Shown: piece by piece, positions 1 to 8,793 of the stretch | How the letters are laid out: every line of letters begins with the position of its first letter | Numbering within the stretch: position 1 is the stretch's first letter | Source: Phycisphaerales bacterium | Lineage (GTDB): Bacteria; Planctomycetota; Phycisphaerae; Phycisphaerales; UBA1924 | Reading direction: 5' to 3' | DNA: 64,000 nucleotides | Assembly: GCA_029260455.1 (NCBI GenBank) | Contig: JAJDDF010000009.1 | Coordinates: 98,141 to 162,140, forward strand | The notes under the pieces: generated by a model | Seen by the model: the letters and a program-made list of their open reading frames with translations, nothing else | Databases searched by the model: none | What the model was told of the DNA's origin: nothing | Position numbers and translations under genes: made by a program

Positions 1-865
1 TGCCGTCCGTGAAGTCGGTTGCGAGCAAAGACCCGATGTCGCTAATGGCGATGTCGGTTACGCCCGGCACGAGAACGTCATCAAGCGTGGCAAGATGGTG
101 AATGGTTACGTCGAATGGCATAGACGCAAAGTCGATTGCAGGTGCCAACACGCCGCTGAAATCGGCGAACATGGAAAACAGAGAGTACGAAGTGCCGTTC
201 AAGTTCATGGCAACATCGAAGGCAACATTGCTTTCCTCACCCTGAATGCCGAGATCGCCGCCCTCGAAGAAAGCAGTTGTGATGCCGACGGGGAAGGTAA
301 TATTCACGGCGGTTTCACCAGTGAATCCACCTTCGATCATATCATCGGCGATGATGTGGAAGGGATCACTTGCGTCGGCCCGGGCGATCCAGCTTGATGT
401 ATCGCTCGCAGGGTCGGGGAAGGCTTCGATATCCCAATTCACTTCGTATGGCCTTCTGGCGCCATTGACGAACTGACTGAACCCATCTCCGAACGTGTGC
501 GCCAACGTTTCCGAGGGACCGGTTGCATCCTCGTGGAAGCCTGCGAGTAACCTTCCAGCGGGTACGCGCCCCGCACCGGAAGTGTCGCCGAAAGCAAACT
601 TGGGCTCTGCAGTTGTACCGACGCTGCCAATGCCGTCGACCGCAACTGTCCAACCCCACTTCATCTTGTCGATGGATCGTGGCTTTCTCTTGAGGGTGTT
701 CTGTCCGGTGACGGTCATGATCACTGGTGACCGAGCCCTCGAGGACATGAAGGCGCGAACCCGGCGGGGGGGGTCCAGCGGTGCCGCCACGACTGATTGC
801 GACACCGTCAGCAAACAAAAAGACGAAAGCAGTGCCAGGCGCAGACAGGGTGTGTTCTTGCTCAT
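1..865 (-). CDS. Secreted protein, N-terminal part (runs off left edge)
   Basis: A leftward frame opens at an ATG at 865 and stays open to the window edge, giving about 288 residues without a stop. The first ~27 residues form a signal peptide: SKN, then a hydrophobic stretch ending near VVAA. The ATG has a good ribosome binding site (AAGGAGA about 6 nt upstream). The mature part is beta-rich, with stretches such as IIADDMIEGGFTGETAV, and has no domain I recognise. The setting suggests a surface or PEP-CTERM-type protein like the next gene, but its C-terminus is outside the window. A run of eight G (C on the coding strand) at 766-773 lies just after the signal peptide. A ~105-nt structured leader lies upstream, shared with the next two leftward genes. 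Function unknown. Confidence 0.75.
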   Translation of the reverse strand, partial: MSKNTPCLRLALLSSFCLLTVSQSVVAAPLDPPRRVRAFMSSRARSPVIMTVTGQNTLKRKPRSIDKMKWGWTVAVDGIGSVGTTAEPKFAFGDTSGAGRVPAGRLLAGFHEDATGPSETLAHTFGDGFSQFVNGARRPYEVNWDIEAFPDPASDTSSWIARADASDPFHIIADDMIEGGFTGETAVNITFPVGITTAFFEGGDLGIQGEESNVAFDVAMNLNGTSYSLFSMFADFSGVLAPAIDFASMPFDVTIHHLATLDDVLVPGVTDIAISDIGSLLATDFTDG

Positions 866-896
866 TCCAGTTCTCCTTCAATACGGCTTTGCAATC

Positions 897-999
897 TTCA
901 CTCGACACGCTGCCGAGTTTTCGGAGCCAGCGGTGTGTGTGCTGGCCTCACCTTGGAGAGCGTCAATGGGGCGCCGAACCGGCGCGGAATCTGGAAGAA
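897..999 (-). promoter_or_regulatory. Structured leader, copy A (unassigned RNA motif)
   Basis: Read on the minus strand this stretch starts 32 nt upstream of the start codon at 865. It folds into a first hairpin (GCGCC, loop GGTTC, GGCGC), a conserved block CTCTCCAAGGTGAG, a second hairpin (GCCAGC, loop, GCTGGC), and a closing pairing of ACGCT with AGCGT. Two related copies sit at the same distance before the next two leftward genes. Stem differences between copies mostly keep pairing, which favours a functional RNA over a protein-coding repeat. I do not recognise a named riboswitch class. Confidence 0.6.
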
Positions 1000-1099
1000 A
1001 AATGAATTTGCAGTGCCCTGATTAGTTTGTGTTTGTTCAACACACGACTCCCTCACGGTCGCGGCTCTTCAGAGACCAATCATCCATCAACTCCCAGTT

Positions 1100-1138
1100 G
1101 AAAAACCACCGCAAGGCACATGGCAGGCCTTGCGGTGG
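1100..1138 (-). terminator. Rho-independent terminator
   Basis: On the minus strand an 11-bp perfect stem (CCACCGCAAGG with CCTTGCGGTGG) is followed by TTTTTC. It lies about 80 nt downstream of the stop of the gene at 1217-1957. A near copy ends the next upstream leftward gene. Confidence 0.8.
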
Positions 1139-1156
1139 CAGGAGTCGAAGTCACGA

Positions 1157-1191
<35 letters not shown>

Positions 1192-1216
1192 CCTTGCGAA
1201 CGCGTGATACTGTTGA

Positions 1217-1957
1217 CTATGCCCGTCGGCGTCTGACAGCAAGCAAACCGCTCGCACCGAGCAGGGCAACTGAGCCGGGCGTGGGGATGTGTGTGATTTC
1301 AAATTGAGGATTCCCGAACCAGTAGGTGGTAAACGTATTGGTGGCAAAGCTGGCGTCGCCGTAGAGCCCAAACACTGCGAAACTGTCGTTCGGAACACCG
1401 CTCGTGTAGGCATTCTGAAGCGAGCTCGTAATATCGATGGACTGGGTCACACCGATCTGTGTCGTGTCATGGGCGAGCCACCAGTTGTCCTGAACCAATG
1501 TGGAGCCCGCAGGGTTGATGCCGAGCTCGCCGTAATCGCCCGGCTTGTTGATCGATAGCGTGCTGCGCAGCCCCAGGTAATAGAGGTCGACATTGAACTC
1601 GGGCACCACACCAACCACTCCCCCTTGGCGCGGGTTGCCCATGAGCAGTGACAGTTGAGCAGACTGAACCTGTGGGGCAGCAGTCAGATCGGGGAGTTGC
1701 ACGAAGAGCAGGCCCGCCATTCCAGCGGACGAATCATTCGTGCTTCCCGCAGTGCCCACGGCGATCTGGCCTCCAATGGCGCCGCCGCCGTTGTGCGCAG
1801 GATCCTCGGCAACCCAGCCGCCGGTGCCACTGACTTGAATAAACGCTGCATCGGCGCTCGCGGCACACAGAAGCGTGGCTGCGCACAGAGCGGCTGTTTT
1901 CGCCGGGGATACGCAGCCTCTGCTCGGATCGGATCGGTGATTGGCTTGGTAACGCAT
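1217..1957 (-). CDS. PEP-CTERM-like secreted protein
   Basis: The product is 246 residues. The ATG at 1957 is preceded by AAGGAG. An N-terminal signal segment (about residues 18-38, ending near ADA) is followed by a Gly/Ser-rich beta domain with no assigned family. The C-terminus carries the sorting tail seen in Phycisphaerae: PTPGS, a hydrophobic stretch (VALLGASGLLAV), and terminal RRRR. By family knowledge such tails are processed by an exosortase/archaeosortase-type enzyme at the membrane; no such enzyme is encoded in this window. The gene has its own structured leader (1990-2098) and its own terminator, so it is probably a single-gene transcript. Molecular role unknown. Confidence 0.85.
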   Translation of the reverse strand: MRYQANHRSDPSRGCVSPAKTAALCAATLLCAASADAAFIQVSGTGGWVAEDPAHNGGGAIGGQIAVGTAGSTNDSSAGMAGLLFVQLPDLTAAPQVQSAQLSLLMGNPRQGGVVGVVPEFNVDLYYLGLRSTLSINKPGDYGELGINPAGSTLVQDNWWLAHDTTQIGVTQSIDITSSLQNAYTSGVPNDSFAVFGLYGDASFATNTFTTYWFGNPQFEITHIPTPGSVALLGASGLLAVRRRRA

Positions 1958-1989
1958 CGCGTGCTCCTTGTCCTCTCAACGTTGTCTTT

Positions 1990-2098
1990 CCTTCACCCGA
2001 CACGCTGCCGAGCTCTTTGAGCCCGCGAGGTTTCGCCTGGCTCCACCTTTGAGAGCGTCAGCGGCGCGCAGAACCGGCGCGCAATGTTGAAGAAACTG
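1990..2098 (-). promoter_or_regulatory. Structured leader, copy B (unassigned RNA motif)
   Basis: This second copy starts 33 nt upstream of the start codon at 1957. The first hairpin is longer here (GCGCGC, loop CGGTTCT, GCGCGC). The second hairpin has a changed sequence (GAGCC with GGCTC, inner GCG with CGC) but still pairs, a compensatory change relative to copies A and C. AGAGCTCGGCAGCGTGTC and GGGTGAAGG near the 3' side are conserved. Confidence 0.6.
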
Positions 2099-2162
2099 TT
2101 GATTTTGTAGTGCGAGTCCTGCGGCATATCCGGGGCACAGCAACACGATTCGGTGCAAATGC

Positions 2163-2202
2163 AAAAGAACCACCGCAAGGCTCAGAGCAGGCCTCGCGGT
2201 GG
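2163..2202 (-). terminator. Rho-independent terminator
   Basis: On the minus strand CCACCGCGAGG pairs with CCTTGCGGTGG (one G-T pair), followed by TTCTTTTG. It closes the HAF-repeat gene at 2241-3503. Stem, loop ends and downstream flank match the terminator at 1100-1138, so terminator as well as leader is shared by these cassettes. Confidence 0.75.
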
Positions 2203-2240
2203 CAGGAGTCGAAGACAGAAGATGACAACCGCTGCAGTGA

Positions 2241-3503
2241 TCAACAAACAGCGCCGAAGTTGAATAGCACGAGATTGAGGTCTCCAAGATCGACCACACC
2301 GTTGCCATTGACATCCCCACTGGTTCCAGGCGCAACCGAGTTGCCGAAGTTGAACAGAATGACGTTGAGATCCGCCAGATTGATAGTGTTGTTGCCATCT
2401 GTATCACCCGTGCATGGGATTGGCTGGGCAGTGATCGTGGCAATCCAGCCTTCAGTCTGGCCGTTCGGATTCGTTCCGGTTCCCACAATGGTCATGCCGT
2501 CGTCGGAAACACTTCTTGCATCCGTTAGTGTCCATCCCGTGAGATCCAGGCCGAAATCATCCACAAGCAGATTTCGCAAATTGCGCATTCCGTTGAATGT
2601 GTCCCAGATGAATGCTTCGGTGCCGGAAATGGACACCCCCTGTCCAACGATCACCCGTCCATCTGCCGAGACGTCATAGGCGGTGCTTGAAAATCCGCCA
2701 CCTGGCAGATCGCCCAAGCCGACCAGGCCGCCGGGCGTCCAGCGAATGGCTTCAACGCCAGAATCAGAGGCACCGTGACCGACGATCACTAGCCCGTCTG
2801 CCGAGATGGATCGTGCCCAACTGTTAAAGACCCCGCCGGGCAGGTCGCCAAGGGGAAGCATGCCGCCAGCTTGTGTCCATCGGAAGGCTTCCCAGCCGTT
2901 CGCCGAACTGCTGAAACCCACCACAATGGTTCCGTCCGCCGAGACTGCGCGAGCATCGCTGCTAAACAATCCCCCGGGCAGATCGCCCAGGCCGACCATC
3001 CCGCCTTGCGACCAGCGAATAGCTTCGCTAATAAACGGATTAGTTGGCTGGGCGTTGCCGGCACCAACGACGACAGCTCCGTCCGCCGAGCATCGCAGCG
3101 CATAGCTCGAGAATATTCCCCCCGGCAGGTCACCCAGACTGACCATTCCAGTGGCCGGAGTCCATCGGAACGCCTCCGCACCCGTGTTAGTGAAGGACCC
3201 GTAACTCTGACCGAAGATGATGGAACCATCGGCTGAAGCGCCCATGCCTGAGCCGTCGTCCAAACCACCGGGCAGATCGCCAATGCTGACCATCCCGCTC
3301 GCTTGAGTTCACCGGAACGCTTCTCGCCCCGAGGCCGAACGGCTAAAGCCCACGACCACTTGGCCATCGGCTGAAATGTCGAATGGAAAGCTCTGGAAGA
3401 TCCCCCCTGGCAGATCGCCAAGGCCCTGGAAGCTCGCCTGCCCGAGGGCCGCCGACGGCAGTGCAAGAGCCATACACCCGATGATTGCTTGATACCGATT
3501 CAT
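2241..3503 (-). pseudogene. HAF-repeat secreted protein with dockerin-like tail, broken by an in-frame TGA
   Basis: The reading frame starts at ATG 3503 (AAGGAG upstream) with a signal peptide ending near ALG. It continues through about seven HAF-type repeats of roughly 50 residues, each with GLGDLPGG, then SADG, VVVG and EAFRW. The C-terminus is a Cys-bracketed dockerin-like pair of Ca-binding loops, GDTDGNNTINLADLN and GDVNGNGVVDLGDLN. At 3309-3311 a TGA stands where the other repeats have the TGG of EAFRW, and the same frame continues on both sides. This is therefore a nonsense change (or sequencing error or readthrough), not a frameshift. If read through, the product would be 420 residues, secreted and possibly anchored. 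Without readthrough only a 64-residue fragment is made; restart at an internal ATG at 3293 would lack the signal peptide. Confidence 0.8.
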
Positions 3504-3534
3504 GAGTTCGCTCCTTCTTCACATTTGCAATTGT

Positions 3535-3643
3535 CCTTCACCCGACACGTTGCCGAGCTCTCTGAACCAGCTGCGTTGCTGCTGGCCTCACCTTGGAGAG
3601 CGTCAGAGGCGCGCGGAACCGGCGCGGAATTTGGAAGAAACTC
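3535..3643 (-). promoter_or_regulatory. Structured leader, copy C (unassigned RNA motif)
   Basis: The third copy begins 32 nt upstream of the start codon at 3503. It has the CGGTTC loop flanked by GCGC stems, the CTCTCCAAGGTGAG block, a CCAGC/GCTGG hairpin, and GCTCTC able to pair with GAGAGC. Spacing to the start codon is nearly identical in all three copies. Confidence 0.6.
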
Positions 3644-3684
3644 TGGAATGTGCGATTTCAGGGTTGCAATCGGGTCATGCGCGA

Positions 3685-4347
3685 TCAGAACTGTGACATG
3701 TACCGGGAGAGCCTGCCCATGCGATGACCGACCTCTTCTACAGCGCGGCCGACCATGCGGCGGATGGCATCGTCGGATTTGCCCATGTCGCGCGCCACAT
3801 CCGCGATCGCCTGTTCTTCGAGATAGATGCGCGTCAAGAGGGTGCGATAGTTTTCGGGCATCGCGGCGATACAGGATGCCATGGCCGCAAGCGCATCTTG
3901 TTGGCGCACGACAGCGCTTGCGGTTTTCCAGTCACCAGCGCACTGGTCGAGGAGCGACTGATAGCGCGATCGATCTGATCCACGCTGAGCAACTTCGCGC
4001 GTGACATCTCGCTTGGCGCGCCGAAGCCGGCGCACCGCATCGACGAATGTGTGGTCGACAATCTTCGCTGACCACCTGAAGAACGAATCCTCACCGGCAT
4101 ACGTAAACCCTTTGATTGCTTGAGCAATCTCGGCGAATGCCTCTTGGACAATGTCTTCCGGATCGATCTTGCCACGCCAATCCACGCCCACTTTGCGTCG
4201 TGCGAGGCCAAGGAGGCGATGGTGACAGATACACAGCAACTGTTCGAGTGATTCTTCGTCACCCTGCTTCGCCGCCTCGCACCATGTGCGGAGACGGTCT
4301 TCATCGATCGGTTGCAGTTCGTTTGGCGTCATGAAGGTATGAGGCAT
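3685..4347 (-). CDS. ECF-type RNA polymerase sigma factor
   Basis: The product is 220 residues. It has sigma region 2 (EDIVQEAFAEI, then the DNA-melting part with HTFVDAVRRLRRAKRDV) and region 4 (MPENYRTLLTRIYLEE, IADVARDMGKSDDAIRRMV), giving promoter recognition by core RNA polymerase. The start is placed at ATG 4347 (GGAGAG 8 nt upstream); the frame extends further but that extension has no sigma homology. It is divergent from a Ser/Thr kinase gene with only 63 bp between starts, so the two probably share a control region. Planctomycetes often pair such sigma factors with kinases; a functional link is inference. No anti-sigma factor is seen nearby. Confidence 0.88.
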   Translation of the reverse strand: MPHTFMTPNELQPIDEDRLRTWCEAAKQGDEESLEQLLCICHHRLLGLARRKVGVDWRGKIDPEDIVQEAFAEIAQAIKGFTYAGEDSFFRWSAKIVDHTFVDAVRRLRRAKRDVTREVAQRGSDRSRYQSLLDQCAGDWKTASAVVRQQDALAAMASCIAAMPENYRTLLTRIYLEEQAIADVARDMGKSDDAIRRMVGRAVEEVGHRMGRLSRYMSQF

Positions 4348-4410
4348 GGTAGTTTCTCTCCATGATGTTTGGCCCGTTGATGGCCATAACGCCCCACTGT
4401 GGAGCCCATC

Positions 4411-6738
4411 ATGGAGCATGACGGCGATACAACTTCTTCTGATTTCCCGGGCGATCCTCCCGAAGCGTTCGGCGTCGATGCACCGTTTCCTGCTGTCCCG
4501 GGCTATGACCTGATCGACGAGATTGCACGGGGCGGCATGGGCGTGGTGTACGAGGCTCTTCAGCAGTCGACTGGTCGGCGCGTGGCAATAAAGATCATTT
4601 TGGCTGGGACGGCACACCGCAAAACCGGACGACGGCGTTTTGAGCGCGAGATTGATCTCATCGCGCGGCTGGCGCACCCGGACATCGTGTCGATCATCGA
4701 CTCGGGTATCGCAGATGGATTGCCTTTTTATGCGATGGACTTTGTCGAAGGGAAACCACTTGATGAAGCGTTCATGCGCAGCCAGACGGGGGTGCGCACA
4801 GTTCTTGGGATGATCGTTCGCATCGCACGCGCAGTGGACTATGCGCATCAGCGCGGCGTGATTCATCGCGACCTGAAGCCATCGAATATTTTACTCGACA
4901 ATCGTGACGAACCTAAACTGCTCGATTTTGGTCTCGCAAAGGCTTTTGATCCCTTCGACAACAATGCGCAGCGCCCATCGATTTCTGAAGATGGCTCACT
5001 GATCGGCACGCTCGCCTACATGGCACCAGAACAAACAACTGGCAACACTGATGATATTTCCTTGCGCATCGATATTTACGCACTTGGTGCAATCGCCTAC
5101 GAACTCCTGACCGGTACGGTTGCTTGCAGTGCTGATGGCCCCCTGCTTGTCGCGGTCGAGGGAATCCGTAATGTCATTCCAGCTGCGCCGTCATCCCATC
5201 GCCACGGCATCGCACGAGACATCGATGCGATCGTGCTCAAGTGTCTTGAAAAGGATCCGGCCCGTCGATACCCCACGGCGGGCGAACTCGCAGATGATAT
5301 TGATCGGTGGTTATCAGATATTCCAATTAGGGCAAGGCGCACATCTCCTGTACGCCGGGCGCGCCAGTGGTGCCGACGTCACAGAGCAGCTTCGGTTGTC
5401 ATCATCGCGGCGATAATACTCATCGTTGGCGGTGCGACCGGACTTTCGATCCATCTGCGGCTGGATCGCATCGATGCAGCGAGTGATCTGCGGCGCTACA
5501 TCGACGCCGCCAGCGCCTCGACCCGGGGGGAGGCTGCCAACGCCGAGCGCGCCCAATCCCGCCTGGATGAGCTGCTGAGCGATATCGAAACGCGCCTGGG
5601 GCGGTATCCATCAATGGAAGCAACCGCGCGGCATTTTGCTGCCGAGGCCTATCTTGATTGGCGAAGCTGGGACAAAGCCTTGCACGAAGCAAAATTCGCA
5701 CTGCATCTCAATGAGTCGCTTTTTTCCAGAAACCACCCGTCGCTCGCAGATTCTGCTCATTTATACGCGCGCACGCTCTACTGGACGGGTGATTTTGACG
5801 GCGCAGCAGCCGTCTACCGACGGGTTCTTGCCGTTCGCCAGACAACGCTTGGTCCTGATGATGCGCAAACGATTCTGACTCGATCACATCTGGCGGCATC
5901 AGTACAAGGTGCAGGGCACCTTATTGAAGCTGAATCTGTACATCGAGCGGTGTTGGATGCACGGCAGCGCACATTGGGGGAAAGCCACAACCAGACCGCG
6001 TGGGCGATGAACAATCTCGCATCATGTCTCATCGCACGGGGGCTATACGAGGACGCCCGGCAGCTCCTTGTCGCAGCCATCGAAGCGATCGATTCTGCGC
6101 GTGAGAGAAAACCGATCCACCGCGCTCGTTTCCTGCACAATCTTGCACGAGCGGAGATGTATCTGGCGCAACTCGGACAGGCCCGTGAAGATTTTGCGCT
6201 CGCGCTTCAGATTAAACAAGACAGTTACAAATTGAAAAAAAATGATGACACTGCGCACACGATTGCAGCGCTTGCCGAGCTTGATCTGATCGATGGCAAT
6301 TTCGCCGATGCACTGTCGCGCATAGACAAAGCCCTTGGCATGTACACTGAGACATATCCCGGCGTACATCGTCGCATCGGTGCAGCACTGATCATTCGCG
6401 GACGCATCCAATGGGCCCGCGATGAACCTGACAATACACTCGCAACATTCGCACACGCCAGAGACATTCTCATCGAAACCGTCGGCAGAGGGCATCAACT
6501 TGCCGCAGAAGCAGAGTGCCTGCGTCTGATCGCACTCATAGAAAGTGAACCCAATGGCGATCTTGAAGGGCTGACCTCGATGCCTCTCGATGATCTCTTG
6601 CGCGACCGCACGGTTCGACATGAGGCTGCACGGCGGATCATCGAATACGCTGCGAAACTGTGCAAAAAGCGCACTCGCATGGATCTTGCGGTCGAATTGC
6701 ACAAACGGCTTACCGGCGACGACGTCGACCCAACATGA
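4411..6738 (+). CDS. Membrane Ser/Thr protein kinase with TPR repeats
   Basis: The product is about 775 residues. The kinase domain spans about residues 30-310, with glycine loop ARGGMGVVYEA, VAIK lysine near 61, catalytic HRDLKPSN (Asp 154), DFG at 172-174 and the activation segment ending MAPEQ. All catalytic residues are present, so it should be active. One membrane helix follows (VVIIAAIILIVGGATGL, about 335-350), then an extracytoplasmic region of TPR repeats of the kinesin-light-chain type (for example ARTLYWTGDFDGAAAVYRRV). ATG 4411 was chosen because GGAG lies 6 nt upstream; a GTG at 4399 is possible. It is divergent from the sigma factor, and its 3' end overlaps the convergent gene at 6710-7408 by 29 bp. 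Substrates are unknown. Confidence 0.92.
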   Translation: MEHDGDTTSSDFPGDPPEAFGVDAPFPAVPGYDLIDEIARGGMGVVYEALQQSTGRRVAIKIILAGTAHRKTGRRRFEREIDLIARLAHPDIVSIIDSGIADGLPFYAMDFVEGKPLDEAFMRSQTGVRTVLGMIVRIARAVDYAHQRGVIHRDLKPSNILLDNRDEPKLLDFGLAKAFDPFDNNAQRPSISEDGSLIGTLAYMAPEQTTGNTDDISLRIDIYALGAIAYELLTGTVACSADGPLLVAVEGIRNVIPAAPSSHRHGIARDIDAIVLKCLEKDPARRYPTAGELADDIDRWLSDIPIRARRTSPVRRARQWCRRHRAASVVIIAAIILIVGGATGLSIHLRLDRIDAASDLRRYIDAASASTRGEAANAERAQSRLDELLSDIETRLGRYPSMEATARHFAAEAYLDWRSWDKALHEAKFALHLNESLFSRNHPSLADSAHLYARTLYWTGDFDGAAAVYRRVLAVRQTTLGPDDAQTILTRSHLAASVQGAGHLIEAESVHRAVLDARQRTLGESHNQTAWAMNNLASCLIARGLYEDARQLLVAAIEAIDSARERKPIHRARFLHNLARAEMYLAQLGQAREDFALALQIKQDSYKLKKNDDTAHTIAALAELDLIDGNFADALSRIDKALGMYTETYPGVHRRIGAALIIRGRIQWARDEPDNTLATFAHARDILIETVGRGHQLAAEAECLRLIALIESEPNGDLEGLTSMPLDDLLRDRTVRHEAARRIIEYAAKLCKKRTRMDLAVELHKRLTGDDVDPT

Positions 6739-7408
6739 CCCCGAAGACGCCTGCAATCATCGAGGCACCTGGCGCAGGAACAATCTCAATAAAGTAATTG
6801 CCGGGCACGACGACACTCGGCAACGTTTCATCCCACGATGACAGCGCACCAGTCCCACCAAGACCGTCGGGGCCGGAAATTTCAGTTGGGCTTCCCGTGA
6901 GGTCGAAGATCGAACCGATGCCGCTCAAAGGAAAGACGCCCTTGACTGAGATCGCAAGCAGGTAGGTGCCGGGTCCGGGAATGGTGATCGCTGTTCCATC
7001 TGTGGATGGCGCCGTGATGAGCGACCCAATGTTGGCAAGTGCCTTGTCGTCATTGGCAAGAAGTCCGAGTCCAGAGGCATCGAAGAGCCAGAGTTGCGTG
7101 TCAAAATCCGAAGGCGTGCCCATCTGTCTGGCAATCAACGTCGGGAAAGTCTGCGCTGTGAAAAAGACCGGGTCTGTGATGGTGATCAAGTATGAATCGA
7201 CATAGTCGTTGCCAACCAAAGGGTTTTCGGTACCGCCGAGTCGACCCGCAATACTCGTCGGTTGCCCGACAATGAGCACCGTTGTGTCCATCGCAGTAGA
7301 AATGAATCTACCAGCATCAACTGACCCTTCGATCACATCGGGGCCTGCGAAGGCAGCCAACGGCGCACCCAAAAACACAACAAATCCGATGAAGCTGTAC
7401 TTAATCAT
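6710..7408 (-). CDS. PEP-CTERM-like secreted protein
   Basis: The product is 232 residues. The start is ATG 7408 with AGAGGAAG just upstream; the longer frame to 7531 lacks a plausible start. The signal peptide is MIKYSFIGFVVFLGAPLAAF with cleavage near AFA. The body contains short beta motifs, including TQLWLFDASGLGLLANDD and an FxVxGVFPLSG-like stretch, typical of pre-peptidase-like extracellular domains, but I would not assign a family. The tail is PAPGAS, hydrophobic, then RRRRR. Unlike the three genes at the left edge it has no structured leader. Its last 29 bp overlap the end of the kinase gene on the other strand. Confidence 0.85.
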   Translation of the reverse strand: MIKYSFIGFVVFLGAPLAAFAGPDVIEGSVDAGRFISTAMDTTVLIVGQPTSIAGRLGGTENPLVGNDYVDSYLITITDPVFFTAQTFPTLIARQMGTPSDFDTQLWLFDASGLGLLANDDKALANIGSLITAPSTDGTAITIPGPGTYLLAISVKGVFPLSGIGSIFDLTGSPTEISGPDGLGGTGALSSWDETLPSVVVPGNYFIEIVPAPGASMIAGVFGVMLGRRRRR

Positions 7409-7455
7409 GGCTTCCTCTCTAGCTCTTCTGCCCCGCCGCTGATGCGACTGTGTAT

Positions 7456-7635
7456 TCAAGTCTATGCTCGCGCTGCAGCCTGAGCATTGGTGAGCAATAT
7501 TTCCGGCCTGTGGCCAATCAATCCAAGCCAAAGCACCTGAACACCGCGCGATCGTTGTGCGCTGATGCTATTGAGATCCGTGAATTCTCACTGAGAATCA
7601 AGCGATTTCACCTCGGCTGAGTTTTTGGACCCTAC
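7456..7635 (+). mobile_element. Insertion-element end remnant, copy 1
   Basis: This stretch is similar along its length to 11664-11846, which is the 3' end of a transposase remnant plus its downstream end. Shared landmarks are ATGCTCGCGCTGCAGC, GAGCAATA, CCAATCCAAGCCAAAGCA and the outer end CTCGGCTGAGTTTTTGGACC. No transposase is left here. The host sequence of a truncated regulator begins immediately after the end. Confidence 0.6.
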
Positions 7636-8076
7636 GACGGCGCGGAAATCGCCGACATCGTCGCGCGCCGCTTAGTCACAGCCCCCTTGCGCGGCGGCGA
7701 TCAACCACAGCGCAATTCGGAACACTTGGTCCCCGCCTGCAAGGACCAGCAACTCTCTGACTTCCTGCTTCACCTGAAAGCAGACTTGGCCACGCAGTAC
7801 ACAAGCGTGGCCGCAGCCCGGGAACTCAGCATGAGCCAGCGTACGTTCCACCGCAAGTTCCATGCGCTCACGGGTGAGAGCTACGGACAGTGGGTGTCGA
7901 AGCAGCGCCTGGAGCGCGCAAAGAACCTGCTCCGTGAAACAGATCTAAATATTGAGCAAATAACAGAAGCTTGTGGCTTCGCCTCCAGCGGCTCCCTGCG
8001 GCGCCTCTTTCGCGAGTACACCGACGGGAGTCCGAAGGAGTACCGCAAGATGCACTCGCTTGGAACGCGAACGTAG
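7636..8076 (+). pseudogene. Truncated GlxA-family (AraC-type) regulator, C-terminal part
   Basis: From 7636 the frame encodes DGAEIADIVARRLVTAPLRG, the linker that in GlxA-like regulators follows the DJ-1/PfpI-like domain. Next comes a complete AraC-type DNA-binding domain with two helix-turn-helix units (SVAAARELSMSQRTFHRKF and NIEQITEACGFASSGSLRRL). Full family members are about 320 residues; only about 146 remain. The reading frame begins exactly at the outer boundary of an insertion-element end, so the N-terminal half was lost by insertion or deletion. A short product could start at TTG 7687, but function is doubtful. Confidence 0.7.
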
Positions 8077-8235
8077 CTACAACCCAAGGCGACAGAGACC
8101 TGCCACCACAGTTAGTGCCAAACTCTACAAGTGCCCGCTCAGTCCGCATCCGGCAAGTCTCCGTTCGCCGAAACTCGGCGGAAGCCTATGTGGTCTAATA
8201 TTCATTCAAAAGCATGAAGATGCGTCTGGAGTACC

Positions 8236-8577
8236 ATGAAATACCATCTCGATGGAAAGCGGTTCAGATCGGTAATGACTACGAGCAGCGGGCAGGTTGA
8301 TGAACACACGGTGTTTCAATATCACCAAGATGGAGCTCGCGTATGGGCGGAGTACAGCGGCGGCGCCATTGTTCGCGGGCATCTCGTAGCAATTCAGAGT
8401 CCAGATGGCACCCTTGATATGCGATACCATCATATCAATACAAACAATATCATCATGATCGGAAAATGCCACTCAGTGCCATCATTGACAGTGGACAATA
8501 AAATAATGTTACGGGAAGAATGGGAATGGATCGGAGGCGCATGTTCAAAGGGGCAGTCAGTAATACTGGAGATCTAG
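8236..8577 (+). CDS. Small conserved protein (often labelled n-acetylglutamate synthase)
   Basis: The product is 113 residues. The sequence has the features of a small family of about 110 residues found in many bacteria: FRSVMTTSSGQVDEHTVF, then YSGGAIVRGHLVA, DMRYHHIN and LREEWEWIGG. Members are commonly annotated as n-acetylglutamate synthase, but the size and lack of a GNAT motif argue against that activity, so I treat the function as unknown. No signal peptide or membrane segment is visible. The gene stands alone between a truncated regulator and the tRNA-Thr insertion region and may be part of acquired DNA. Confidence 0.6.
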   Translation: MKYHLDGKRFRSVMTTSSGQVDEHTVFQYHQDGARVWAEYSGGAIVRGHLVAIQSPDGTLDMRYHHINTNNIIMIGKCHSVPSLTVDNKIMLREEWEWIGGACSKGQSVILEI

Positions 8578-8793
8578 TTGCAGATGGTAATGTGCAGCGT
8601 TGATCGCGAGAACTTGTCCGCTCACTTCAACACTTTGATTTGAGTAGGCTGGATGTCGCTGTGGGATTCACCATCACTCGTCGCATTCGCAGGCGTTCGA
8701 ATTCCGTCTACTAGCCGTCATGTGTCAGATCAGCCGGTCTCATGGGCGGAGCCAAGGTGACAATGTGTGCGCGACGCGAACGCCGTGGCAACT

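Noticed and set aside
366..908. Open frame of 180 codons on the minus strand overlapping the left-edge gene
   Set aside because: The overlapping frame from ATG 865 has a signal peptide and a good ribosome binding site and stays open to the edge; the shadow frame is Arg-rich and unlike a protein.
3685..4866. Long 393-residue version of the sigma factor
   Set aside because: The upstream extension has no sigma homology, overlaps the divergent kinase gene, and a good ribosome binding site precedes ATG 4347.
8236..8577. True N-acetylglutamate synthase
   Set aside because: The protein is too short and lacks acetyltransferase or amino-acid-kinase motifs; the label comes from family annotation only.
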